Virus record (IMG/VR): IMGVR_UViG_3300027754_000129
Span: 1-52,193 of that record
Direction: 5' to 3' (one strand)
Length of the DNA: 52,193 nucleotides
Source of the DNA: a virus
Notes under the pieces: generated by a model
Told to the model about the DNA's origin: nothing
Databases searched by the model: none
The model's input: the letters and a program-made list of their open reading frames with translations, nothing else
Translations under genes and position numbers: made by a program
Part shown: in pieces, positions 30,861 to 37,549 of the stretch
Numbering within the stretch: the stretch's first letter is position 1
Layout of the letters: each line of letters starts with the position of its first letter

Positions 30861-31172
30861 ATGAAAGATTTAAAACACATTAAAAGATTTAACGAACATC
30901 AAGAAAACTTTAATATATCTGATGTTAGTGATAGTAAATTTGAAATGATAGGCCCAGATATGGATGAGATTTTGGATGGTATAAACTTTATGAATCAAAA
31001 TTATGATGATTCTGTTAAATTAAAACCTATGGATTGGTCACTATTAGTTTCAGATAACTATTCCGTTTTTGTGAAATTTGAACCAGAAGGTGATGAAAAT
31101 AAACACATCAGATTTATGAATGATATGTTATCTGAAAATAATTTTGATTGTAAGTTATACAAGACTAAATAA
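30861..31172 (+). CDS. Hypothetical protein with KHIKRFNEH leader, 103 aa
   Basis: The N-terminus MKDLKHIKRFNEHQEN is a basic amphipathic stretch with a FNE-type end, one of several such leaders in this window. The rest (…IRFMNDMLSENNFDCKLYK) is an unrecognised small alpha/beta domain. It ends 5 bases before the structured-RNA cluster, so read-through transcription into the RNAs is likely. Confidence 0.7.
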   Translation: MKDLKHIKRFNEHQENFNISDVSDSKFEMIGPDMDEILDGINFMNQNYDDSVKLKPMDWSLLVSDNYSVFVKFEPEGDENKHIRFMNDMLSENNFDCKLYKTK

Positions 31173-31177
31173 AATAT

Positions 31178-31295
31178 GGTCAGGTAGCTCTAATGGTTAA
31201 GAGCAGGTGGTGAGGGAAATGTATTGATACCCAACCCATCGGACACAGCTAATACAAGTAAAGTGTAAATACAGGTTCGAATCCTTGTTCTGACA
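31178..31295 (+). ncRNA. tRNA-like RNA 1 with expanded anticodon and variable regions
   Basis: Acceptor strands GGTCAGG (31178-31184) and TCTGACA (31289-31295; first pair mismatched), D arm GCTC-TAATGGTTAA-GAGC (31187... to 31204), and T arm with ACAGG/CTTGT around TTCGAATC. GGTGG (31206-31210) pairs with CCATC (31236-31240), but the enclosed loop is 25 nt instead of 7. About 30 nt follow before the T arm, including ACAC…GTGT. At 118 nt it is about 40 longer than a normal tRNA. A canonical anticodon cannot be assigned. Confidence 0.6.
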
Positions 31296-31300
31296 ACTAA

Positions 31301-31373
31301 ATACCGATGGAGTCCTAAGACAGAAATGTTAAAGAAGATACGCAAGTCCTCGTGAAAGTAAAGGCATCAGTAT
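31301..31373 (+). ncRNA. Structured RNA element closed by a 9-nt stem
   Basis: ATACCGATG (31301-31309) pairs with CATCAGTAT (31365-31373) with one C-A mismatch, enclosing 55 nt. The size is tRNA-like (73 nt) and it sits between two tRNA-like elements, but it has no TTCGA T-loop. AGTCCT occurs twice inside. The class is unknown. Confidence 0.4.
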
Positions 31374-31378
31374 TTCAT

Positions 31379-31463
31379 AGTCAGGTGGCAGAAGTTGGAA
31401 ACGCTCAAGAGGGGTTAGTGTGTGGAGCACGCTTGGTTATTGGTTCGAATCCAATCCTGATTA
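31379..31463 (+). ncRNA. tRNA-like RNA 2 with abnormal anticodon region
   Basis: Acceptor AGTCAGG/CCTGATT (31379-31385 / 31456-31462; one G-T) and discriminator A; a T arm ATTGG-TTCGAAT-CCAAT (31439-31455) that is perfect; a D-arm-like GCAGAAGTTGGAAACGC as in Leu tRNAs. The region between has AGTGTG-TGGAG-CACGCT instead of a standard 5-bp/7-nt anticodon arm. If GTGGAGC is taken as a loop, the anticodon would be GGA, but the geometry then requires an oversized D-side loop. Total length 85 nt. Confidence 0.62.
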
Positions 31464-31473
31464 CGCAAAAAAC

Positions 31474-31523
31474 ATATGGTAGAGTTTCCTTACCCTTTAA
31501 AGGATGGGTTTTATAAACCATAT
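31474..31523 (+). ncRNA. Short closed stem-loop with competing hairpins
   Basis: ATATGG (31474-31479) pairs with CCATAT (31518-31523). Inside, TCCTT/AAGGA, ACCC/GGGT and GGTTT-TAT-AAACC are mutually exclusive pairings. It may be part of a larger RNA or a switch. Confidence 0.35.
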
Positions 31524-31653
31524 AATAACAACTAAAAATGTGTAGGTATAAGAAGCTGGGGGAGCAGTGATGCATAAGGGTTCACACTAAGTATCTCCCT
31601 AATGGTGTGAGAAGCAATAGTCAGATTCCTGATAAATTATATCAGTTGTTATT
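31524..31653 (+). ncRNA. Structured RNA with pseudoknot
   Basis: AATAACAACT (31524-31533) and AGTTGTTATT (31644-31653) form a perfect 10-bp closing stem over 110 nt. Inside, TTCACAC pairs with GTGTGAG, and CTCCC in that hairpin's loop can pair with GGGAG upstream, giving a pseudoknot. No reading frame of note. The RNA class is not recognised. Confidence 0.5.
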
Positions 31654-31658
31654 TTTTT
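31629..31658 (+). terminator. Terminator at the end of the RNA cluster
   Basis: CTGATA-AATTA-TATCAG (31629-31645), then TTGTTATTTTTTTA. It competes with the closing stem of the preceding RNA for part of its sequence. Confidence 0.65.
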
Positions 31659-31686
31659 ATATGAATATTTTAAGTAACTTAGTAAT

Positions 31687-31899
31687 ATGGAAAATGAATT
31701 AATAGAACTTCTTAAAGAAGTATTGGCGTTACACGGAATAAAACAAGAAGGTTATACTAACGGATTATTAGATAGGGGTGTTGTATATACTGAAACCGAC
31801 AATAAAACAATATACGCCAATTATGTTAGACAAGATATGATGAATGATTTAGATAATAGAATAATGAAAGTAATGAAAAATTATGAAAAAATTTATTAA
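31687..31899 (+). CDS. Hypothetical protein, 70 aa
   Basis: Helical N-terminus (ENELIELLKEVLALHGIK) and a Tyr-rich middle. The C-terminus overlaps the following small gene by 17 bases. Similar small proteins are common in large phages, but no function is known to me. Confidence 0.68.
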   Translation: MENELIELLKEVLALHGIKQEGYTNGLLDRGVVYTETDNKTIYANYVRQDMMNDLDNRIMKVMKNYEKIY

Positions 31900-32035
31900 A
31901 ATACTTGTTGATAACGATATTAAAGATGCTGAAGTTATCCAAGATAATCACTTCCTAGGTGGTTATAAAGTTATTTATGATAATATCATAACATCAATTA
32001 ACCTAGTTAAGATTATACCAAATGATGATAAGTAA
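31883..32035 (+). CDS. Hypothetical protein, 50 aa
   Basis: ATG 31883 lies within the end of the previous gene. The product (MKKFIKILVDNDIKDAEVIQ…) is a small beta/alpha unit without motifs. The overlap suggests coupled translation. It is followed by a promoter at 32052. Confidence 0.6.
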   Translation: MKKFIKILVDNDIKDAEVIQDNHFLGGYKVIYDNIITSINLVKIIPNDDK

Positions 32036-32051
32036 AATTATTCATTATTAT

Positions 32052-32082
32052 TTGGTCTAATAGATAATAATTAGTATATTTG
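32052..32082 (+). promoter_or_regulatory. Bacteroidota-type promoter
   Basis: TTG 32052-32054, 20-nt spacer, TATATTTG 32075-32082; gene start at 32103. Confidence 0.82.
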
Positions 32083-32102
32083 TAGAAGATAAAAAATAAG
32101 TT

Positions 32103-32219
32103 ATGAAAAGAAGTACATATGATTTCCTTAGTAATTTGGCTTTGAATGTTGCAATAGTTATGGCTTGTTTAGCAACCATCAGTAAATTATTGGTGATGTT
32201 TAAAATAATACCAGCATAA
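32103..32219 (+). CDS. Small membrane protein, 38 aa
   Basis: Single hydrophobic segment (LALNVAIVMACLATISKLLV) in a 38-residue product, first gene behind a clear promoter. The promoter supports translation, but the size prevents family assignment. Confidence 0.58.
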   Translation: MKRSTYDFLSNLALNVAIVMACLATISKLLVMFKIIPA

Positions 32220-32222
32220 AGT

Positions 32223-32462
32223 ATGATACCAAAAGACAAAGCCAAAGAATTAGTTAATAAAATTTATTACACACTACCAAATAATGGTCATGTTAATCAG
32301 GGTATTAATAGTTGTGCTAGTAGATATGATGAAGCTAAAAAATGTGCAATAATAGCTGTTAATGAAATTTTAGATGTTGATTGTCATGATATGTCAGAAG
32401 AACTATTTGACAAACATATTGAATATTATACTCAAGTTCTAACAGAAATAGAAAAATCATGA
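32223..32462 (+). CDS. Hypothetical protein, 79 aa
   Basis: Starts 3 bases after the preceding stop. Helical (KDKAKELVNKIYYTLPNNGH; DEAKKCAIIAVNEILD). I recall similar 'AKELV-x-K…AK-x-CA-x-I-x-V-x-EI' proteins in Bacteroidota phages and prophages, function unknown. Its stop overlaps the next ATG (ATGA). Confidence 0.72.
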   Translation: MIPKDKAKELVNKIYYTLPNNGHVNQGINSCASRYDEAKKCAIIAVNEILDVDCHDMSEELFDKHIEYYTQVLTEIEKS

Positions 32463-32626
32463 AAGTATCTTTTGATGGATTGAGAAGAAAGTTGTTAATG
32501 AATTACAATTCTCTCACAAAAAAATTAAACAATAATATTAGTGATTGTGGATATGAAATTGATTCAGATTATAATGCATCAATCAATATTTTACATAGAG
32601 GAGCCACAGTCCCTTTATCCAAATAA
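32459..32626 (+). pseudogene. Chimeric microprotein ending in a TnpB C-terminus, 55 aa
   Basis: Residues 1-27 (MKVSFDGLRRKLLMNYNSLT…) look like the start of a common phage protein. From residue 28 on, SDCGYEIDSDYNASINILHR is the end of an IS200/IS605-family TnpB: the last zinc-knuckle CGY, the catalytic-motif region D-x-D-x-NA, and INIL-x-RG. The upstream RuvC parts are absent, so no nuclease activity is possible. It overlaps the previous gene by 4 bases. It appears to be a deletion or recombination product joining a phage gene to a transposon remnant. Confidence 0.75.
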
Positions 32627-32703
32627 ACTATAATTTATATAAATTTATATGAATTTAGTAACTGTGGGTTATTAAGGGAGAATGTTTAATCGGAGAACTG
32701 AAC
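32602..32703 (+). ncRNA. Omega-RNA-like 3' segment of an IS200/IS605 remnant
   Basis: Directly overlapping the TnpB tail: CACAGT (32605-32610) pairs with ACTGTG (32661-32666), and CCCTT (32611-32615) with AAGGG (32674-32678), which gives a pseudoknot. It ends in CGGAGAACTGAAC. TnpB guide RNAs arise from exactly this place (3' end of tnpB plus right end). The region after 32703 would be the guide position. Expression and activity are unknown. Confidence 0.6.
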
Positions 32704-32771
32704 AAAAATTTTAAAATAAAAAGAAGGGTGGTTTTTTATCATTTTAATCTATTTATATATAAAATAAAACA

Positions 32772-33683
32772 ATGAAATATATGAGAAATTTTATTAAAAC
32801 AACAATACGAGAGTTTTTGAATAAAGAACATAATAATAGAAGTGTTAAATCTATTATGAAAAAGTATAAAAAAGATACTAAATATAATATTGAAAATAGT
32901 TTGGGTAATTGTTCATTTTTTACAAAAGATGTGATTAATTGGGCTAAAAAAAATGGATTAAAAGCAGATTATGTATATATGCCAATGTCTGAAGAATATA
33001 GAAGTAAACATAAAATAGGAAAAGATTTTGGTGGTGATGATTCCGACTGGGAAGACCACATTGTTCCTATGATTGATGGGAAAATAATTGATTTTACATA
33101 TACTAATGAAGGTGTTTCACATAAAGTTAGAAAAGTAAATACCATTCCACCAATGATAGTTAATTATGGCAAGTCTCTGTTTGAACCAAACGGTATGTAT
33201 GGTAGATTTGGGTATACTAAACCAGAAATAAATACTGAATACGGTAATTCAAAGGATATAAACCAATTTCAAGTATCTAAACCAAAGTTAAAAACTTTAC
33301 AAGAATCAATAGATAAAACTGCTGGTGTATGGGTAACAGATGAAAAATTTGAAGATGGTACTGATTTTAAAATTAAATTTAAAGTTAGTGATATTATAGA
33401 ATTGGCAAAAAACAAACCAGTAAAAGAAGTAAACCCAAAGTCAATAGATTATGATTTTAGTGGTAGAAAAGAAGATGAAGGTGAAACCAATAAACGAGTT
33501 ATGGATGCAAATTTATCTTACCCAATATTAGTTGTTCAAAATGATAAAGGTAAAATATTCGGAATGCTAGACGGAACACATAGATTACAAAAAGCATTAA
33601 CAATGAAGTTAGATAAAATTAAAATTAAAATTTTTAACAAAGAAGAACTATTACCTTTTAAAGTAGAAGAGTTTAAATATTAA
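32772..33683 (+). CDS. Cys-peptidase-like / ParB-like fusion with leader tag, 303 aa
   Basis: Leader MKYMRNFIKTTIREFLNKEH matches the tag shared by other proteins here. The first domain has GNCSFFTKDVINWAK and later DHIVPMIDGKIIDFT, a Cys…His…Asp arrangement like papain/NlpC-type or transglutaminase folds. The C-terminal 120 residues contain YPILVVQNDKGKIFGMLDGT then HRLQKAL, resembling the ParB/sulfiredoxin nucleotide-binding core (G-x-HR-x-x-A). The combination suggests a toxin or effector that could be packaged, but activity is inferred only. Confidence 0.55.
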   Translation: MKYMRNFIKTTIREFLNKEHNNRSVKSIMKKYKKDTKYNIENSLGNCSFFTKDVINWAKKNGLKADYVYMPMSEEYRSKHKIGKDFGGDDSDWEDHIVPMIDGKIIDFTYTNEGVSHKVRKVNTIPPMIVNYGKSLFEPNGMYGRFGYTKPEINTEYGNSKDINQFQVSKPKLKTLQESIDKTAGVWVTDEKFEDGTDFKIKFKVSDIIELAKNKPVKEVNPKSIDYDFSGRKEDEGETNKRVMDANLSYPILVVQNDKGKIFGMLDGTHRLQKALTMKLDKIKIKIFNKEELLPFKVEEFKY

Positions 33684-33688
33684 AAAAT

Positions 33689-33820
33689 ATGGAAAAAGAA
33701 CTAACAATTGAACGTAAAGTTATAGAAGGTGTTGAGCATTTTGACTACATCTTAAAATATTACTTAGGTGAAGAAGATTTTAAAAAGTATGTCATTGATG
33801 GTGCGGAGATTGTTCCTTAA
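33689..33820 (+). CDS. Hypothetical protein, 43 aa
   Basis: ATG 33689 to TAA 33820, 5 bases after the previous stop. Acidic (ELTIERKVIEGVEHFDYILK). Ends 3 bases before the first attC-like repeat, so it may belong to a cassette. No motif. Confidence 0.55.
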   Translation: MEKELTIERKVIEGVEHFDYILKYYLGEEDFKKYVIDGAEIVP

Positions 33821-33823
33821 AAT

Positions 33824-33923
33824 GGCTTATAACGATTGGGTGTATGAGAAGGTTTGCTTGTAGAAACTTTAAAATTAACCACTACCGTTGATAGCAAACT
33901 TTCTTATACACCTTGTTATATGC
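33824..33923 (+). repeat. attC-like imperfect inverted repeat, copy 1
   Basis: Outer arms TTATAAC (33827-33833) and GTTATA (33915-33920); inner arms GGTGTATGAGAAGGTTTGCT (33839-33858) and AGCAAACTTTCTTATACACC (33893-33912), 18 of 20 pairing; a variable 34-nt loop. The layout (short core sites RYYYAAC-like / GTTRRRY-like, long imperfect hairpin, variable centre) is that of integron attC sites, though the cores differ from consensus. A second copy lies at 34902-34997. Confidence 0.62.
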
Positions 33924-34038
33924 AGTGCGGATTTAACCTACAAACTTTGATACGAGAGATAAACCTTTTTCTTTTATTTTTTGTGGGTGGAAATTTAAAA
34001 TTTGAATATTTTTATATAAAAGAAAACTATTTATTATT

Positions 34039-34851
34039 ATGGAACTAAGAAATTTTATAAAGACCGCTATACGAGAATATTTGAATGAACAACAGATATT
34101 GAAAGAAAATAACAATTTAGATGACATTGATATTAGTAAATTACTTAATAAGTTTATTTCTGACCCAGTAGAATTAATGCGAATACTCAATGTTAGTACA
34201 GTTGATTTGTTTTCACCAGAACAATCAATGAAACTAACATTATTTGCCGCTAAATTTAAAGATGGTTTATATAATCACTGGGCAGAAATACATAAAAACT
34301 TAACAGCAACTATTGATGGTATGGATGTATCAAAACACCTTAAACAATTAATATATCCAACAGACGTTACATACTTAATAAAAGATACTGATAATTTTTT
34401 AAAAAAATTAGAAAATAGAGTTAAACAAAGAAAAAATACTGCAATGAAACAAGATGATTATTCCAATCCATATGGTCGAGTTTGGGATGAAATAACGCCT
34501 TTATCTGTTGTTGAAGATTCATTAAAAAACCCAAATACCAAATATAATTACACTCAATATGAATATGCACAAGCAGATTTAGACTTACAACTTATAAAAT
34601 TAATTAGAAGTGGAAATTTAGAAGTAAAAACATCAGCAAGTGAAGGTTTTAACAATGAAATTATAGATATTTTAAAAAATGGATTAAAAGGTGAAGAATT
34701 ATTAAATCTAATTCATATTTCAGATTTAAGAAGATTTGTTGAAAAATTTTGGAGAAAAAATAAAAAAGATATTGAGATTAAATATATTGATGCAAAAAAC
34801 AAAGGAGCTAATCAGATATTAGTTAACACAATTGAAGGGCTGAAAAAATAA
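34039..34851 (+). CDS. Hypothetical protein between attC-like sites, with leader tag, 270 aa
   Basis: Leader MELRNFIKTAIREYLNEQQI is almost the same as that of the gene at 32772 (RNFIKT-x-IRE-x-LN-x-E), while the rest is unrelated: a helical region (TLFAAKFKDGLYNHWAEIHK), then a Lys-rich C-terminus. No known motif. The two attC-like repeats flank this single gene in the same orientation, as in a gene cassette. Confidence 0.75.
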   Translation: MELRNFIKTAIREYLNEQQILKENNNLDDIDISKLLNKFISDPVELMRILNVSTVDLFSPEQSMKLTLFAAKFKDGLYNHWAEIHKNLTATIDGMDVSKHLKQLIYPTDVTYLIKDTDNFLKKLENRVKQRKNTAMKQDDYSNPYGRVWDEITPLSVVEDSLKNPNTKYNYTQYEYAQADLDLQLIKLIRSGNLEVKTSASEGFNNEIIDILKNGLKGEELLNLIHISDLRRFVEKFWRKNKKDIEIKYIDAKNKGANQILVNTIEGLKK

Positions 34852-34901
34852 AACAAAAAGATTATAACCACGAAACTTAATACGAAGGACAAACGTAGCA
34901 T

Positions 34902-34997
34902 CGCATATAACGATTGGGTGTATGAGAAGGTTTGCTTAGATGAACTTTCAAACTACAACTGCTGATAGCAAACTTTCTTATACACCTTGTTATACAC
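34902..34997 (+). repeat. attC-like imperfect inverted repeat, copy 2
   Basis: ATATAAC (34905-34911) / GTTATAC (34989-34995); arms GGTGTATGAGAAGGTTTGCT (34917-34936) and AGCAAACTTTCTTATACACC (34967-34986), both identical to copy 1. The central loop differs in sequence and length from copy 1. Arm conservation with a diverged loop is the pattern expected of recombination sites. Confidence 0.62.
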
Positions 34998-35083
34998 AGT
35001 ACGGTAAAATCATACAAATGCTTGATTGAACCACTAAACAAAAACTTTTAAAAACCTGAATATTTATATATAAAAGTAAAACT

Positions 35084-35704
35084 ATGAGTGAAGATATACG
35101 TAAAATAATAGATAAGGTTAAAAACTTTAAACAATTTATGAACGAAGGCGTTAATAATGTAATTTTTTATCATAATAGTGATTACGATTTTGAAAATTTT
35201 TTAATACAAAAAAAAGAAGATAAATTAAAAAGAGATTACTTGTTTTTTTCTAATGAAAGAAATACATTTATAGATAGAAAATATACATACACCGTAGAAT
35301 TAAAGTTTAATTCGGATAAAATATTCAACTGTTATAAACATATAAATAGTTTTGGTTTAAAATATACATTGGCTAAACATGAAAACAATATTAAAAATAT
35401 GTTTAGTAAAAATATTGATTATTTTTATGAAGAATGGATAAAAGTTGGTGTAGATTCACCAGATGAAGTTTTGGAATATTTTATTAGTGAAGGTGGTGAT
35501 GAAAATGATAAAGTTGGATTATTGTTTTATTTTTTAACAAAATGGAATGATTCGTGGGTTATTATTGAAACTGATATATTCTTAAAATATATCGAATCTA
35601 AAGGTTTTACTGGATTTGTTACGCAAGAAGAAGGTCTTTTAAACTTAGGATTAAAAGATGATTTTAATGCTGTTATTATCAAAAAGGAAGAGATGTGGGG
35701 TTAA
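35084..35704 (+). CDS. ADP-ribosyltransferase-like protein with leader tag, 206 aa
   Basis: Leader VKNFKQFMNEG resembles T4 capsid-targeting peptides (M-K-x-x-x-x-FIAEA). Then VIFYHNSDYDFENFLI, LFFSNERNTF, YTYTVELKFNSDKIFNCY and ESKGFTGFVTQEEG…DDFNAVIIKKEEM follow the order of strands in ART-like toxins (YHGT-like start, FF/YFS strand, late glutamate region). A clear catalytic R/H-Y-E triad is not certain. It may be a head-packaged modifier like T4 Alt; this is inference. Confidence 0.5.
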   Translation: MSEDIRKIIDKVKNFKQFMNEGVNNVIFYHNSDYDFENFLIQKKEDKLKRDYLFFSNERNTFIDRKYTYTVELKFNSDKIFNCYKHINSFGLKYTLAKHENNIKNMFSKNIDYFYEEWIKVGVDSPDEVLEYFISEGGDENDKVGLLFYFLTKWNDSWVIIETDIFLKYIESKGFTGFVTQEEGLLNLGLKDDFNAVIIKKEEMWG

Positions 35705-35763
35705 ATTCTTTTTGTTTTTAATCACAAAATACAAATCGAAGAACTGAACTAAGGCATGGAGCA

Positions 35764-35818
35764 TAACTACTTGCTATACGAACTTTTAATTGTATAAAAA
35801 ATGAAAGTTATTAAAAAA
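35764..35818 (+). repeat. Direct repeat copy 1 (leader plus first codons)
   Basis: TAACTACTTGCTATACGAAC followed by TTTTAATTGTATAAAAAATG and AAAGTTATTAAAAA. A near-identical copy is at 39509-39563. It includes the start codon and first codons (MKVI-K) of the gene at 35801. Just upstream, AATCGAAGAACTGAAC (35734-35749) resembles the end of the omega-RNA-like segment (AATCGGAGAACTGAAC, ending at 32703). Confidence 0.75.
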
Positions 35819-36091
35819 CAGTTAGATGACCATACAATCAAAATTATGGTTATCTCTCATAGATTTAAAGATTTCCCAAATATTGTTTGCTCTGGTTCAA
35901 AGATATATCAACTACCTTGTCAAATAAGTAAGAAATCATTCCCATTAAAAGAATTATTACCAAAATATCATCAAGGTTCTATTGTTTATATAATTAACTC
36001 CAAAAGAATTAATTCTAAAACACTTAAAATTAATAGTTTAAGGGTTAATGAAGAATTTATTTTATATAAAACTGAAACTTGTCCATTTTAA
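35801..36091 (+). CDS. Hypothetical protein, 96 aa
   Basis: Starts inside the duplicated leader, so its MKVIKKQ start is shared with the gene at 39546. The product is basic and beta-rich (DDHTIKIMVISHRFKDFPN). The function is unknown. It precedes a promoter at 36095. Confidence 0.7.
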   Translation: MKVIKKQLDDHTIKIMVISHRFKDFPNIVCSGSKIYQLPCQISKKSFPLKELLPKYHQGSIVYIINSKRINSKTLKINSLRVNEEFILYKTETCPF

Positions 36092-36094
36092 CAT

Positions 36095-36125
36095 TTGATT
36101 ATCTAAATTATTATTCATATCTTTG
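36095..36125 (+). promoter_or_regulatory. Bacteroidota-type promoter
   Basis: TTG 36095-36097, 20-nt spacer, TATCTTTG 36118-36125. About 55 bases around it are nearly identical to the promoter at 37595-37625. Confidence 0.8.
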
Positions 36126-36140
36126 ATAAAAAAATAAATT

Positions 36141-36440
36141 ATGAGAGGTTTTATAGATAAAAGAGAAAAGGGGTGGTTTGTTGCGTATGTTGCACTATCC
36201 AATCTGGCTGATGGAACTATCATAAAAGAACTTCCATTACATCCTGAAACTATTCAAGAATTTAAAGAATTGTCGGAAAGGTTTGATAATTTAGAGGCGA
36301 GGATATTTGAGAATCCTAAAGTTGATTTTACGATTATAGAAGAATGTTCTAATTATGATGGAAAACACTTTAGTAAGGATTGTAATTGTAAAGAAGGGTT
36401 CGTTCAATATGCAAATATTAAGATAAGTGATAAATTTTAA
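36141..36440 (+). CDS. Hypothetical protein, 99 aa
   Basis: Aromatic N-terminal strand segment (EKGWFVAYVALSNLADGT), a helical middle, and a Cys-containing end (DCNCKEGF). No family recognised. First gene behind its promoter, followed by the membrane AAA gene. Confidence 0.7.
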   Translation: MRGFIDKREKGWFVAYVALSNLADGTIIKELPLHPETIQEFKELSERFDNLEARIFENPKVDFTIIEECSNYDGKHFSKDCNCKEGFVQYANIKISDKF

Positions 36441-36471
36441 TGAGGATAAAAAGAAATAAATAAAAAATATT

Positions 36472-37539
36472 ATGGGTGTTTGGAATTTAATTGGTGTCAT
36501 TGGTGGATTGTTAGTATCAATATGGGCATTTTTACGGTATATTATATCTCAGAATATACGATTGGATGATAATTTAAGCAAAAGTTTAATGCCATCAATA
36601 CTATCTGCAAAATATAAGTTTGAGATTAATAACGAAATAAGTGTGAATAAGAAGTACCCAACAACCTATTCTTCATTTGCTATTCTTAATGGTGCTTTAG
36701 TTTATTTTACTAGAAGTGAAAGATTGCTTAATGCTGGCTGGCAATCAAAAGAAACGATATCTGAATTGTACTATTTCAGATGGCATCGTAAAAGGATAAG
36801 GTCTTTTATTAATAGTATTGTAAATGCAAGAGAACATGTTAACGTAATGGCGTTAGCTCCATGGGGTTCTGATAAATTAGGTCAGTTATCTACTGCTGAA
36901 AAACCAATGGTATATATAAACAAGGACCAATATGAACCAATAGAAAAGGATATAATTAGTATATTAACTAGTGGTAAAGGTAAATCAAGTGCTTTATTGT
37001 ATGGAAAACCAGGTACTGGTAAAACTAGGTTAATAAAATATTTTTCCTTGAAATATAATCTACCTATATATTCTATATTCTTGAATCCAGAATACAATAA
37101 CTTGGATATACTAGTTATGTTTAACGATATACCAGAAAAATGTATAGTATTATTTGAAGATTTTGATAACTATTTTAATAAAAGAGAGTGTATAATGAAA
37201 AACAACGAGGTTAAATTCACATTTGATTCATTGTTAAGTGTTCTAGATGGTGTTTATAATGAATACAATCAAGTATTTTTTTTCATGACATGTAATGATA
37301 TTGATAAAATTGATGTTTCAATCAAAGATAGACCATCAAGGATGAAGTTTGTTACTGAAATTACTGGACCTAATTATAGTAATAGGTTATCTATATTAGA
37401 AGGTAATACAGAATTAGCTGAAATTACTGAAGGGATGACAACTGATAGAGTGTTTTTTGTTAAATCTTTGTCTAATTCGCACACTAATGATGAAATTATT
37501 CGTAAATTAGTAAAACAAAATGAAACCATTGAAAGTTAA
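36472..37539 (+). CDS. Membrane-anchored Bcs1-like AAA ATPase, 355 aa
   Basis: One N-terminal transmembrane helix (LIGVIGGLLVSIWAFLRYII), a middle region with FTRSERLLNAGWQSK and YYFRWHRKRI like the Bcs1-specific domain, then the AAA core: Walker A GKPGTGKT, Walker B VLFEDFD, sensor 1 FMTCND and an RPSRM arginine finger. Mitochondrial Bcs1 moves folded proteins across membranes; bacterial and phage relatives are uncharacterised, some near defence genes. Acting at the inner membrane is inferred from the TM helix. Confidence 0.82.
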   Translation: MGVWNLIGVIGGLLVSIWAFLRYIISQNIRLDDNLSKSLMPSILSAKYKFEINNEISVNKKYPTTYSSFAILNGALVYFTRSERLLNAGWQSKETISELYYFRWHRKRIRSFINSIVNAREHVNVMALAPWGSDKLGQLSTAEKPMVYINKDQYEPIEKDIISILTSGKGKSSALLYGKPGTGKTRLIKYFSLKYNLPIYSIFLNPEYNNLDILVMFNDIPEKCIVLFEDFDNYFNKRECIMKNNEVKFTFDSLLSVLDGVYNEYNQVFFFMTCNDIDKIDVSIKDRPSRMKFVTEITGPNYSNRLSILEGNTELAEITEGMTTDRVFFVKSLSNSHTNDEIIRKLVKQNETIES

Positions 37540-37549
37540 ATGAATTAAT

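Noticed and set aside
31301-31373. Hammerhead or other self-cleaving ribozyme
   Set aside because: A CTGANGA core paired with a suitable GAAA position was not found; only the closing stem is supported.
31178-31463. Two ordinary tRNA genes
   Set aside because: Acceptor and T arms fit, but the anticodon arms do not give a 5-bp stem with a 7-nt loop, and the lengths or loops are abnormal. I therefore list them as tRNA-like RNAs without amino-acid assignment.
31178-31660. tmRNA gene, expected because SmpB is present
   Set aside because: No Ala-type acceptor with G-U pair, no tag reading frame ending in an ALAA/AA-type sequence, and the separate closed stems do not form one tmRNA layout.
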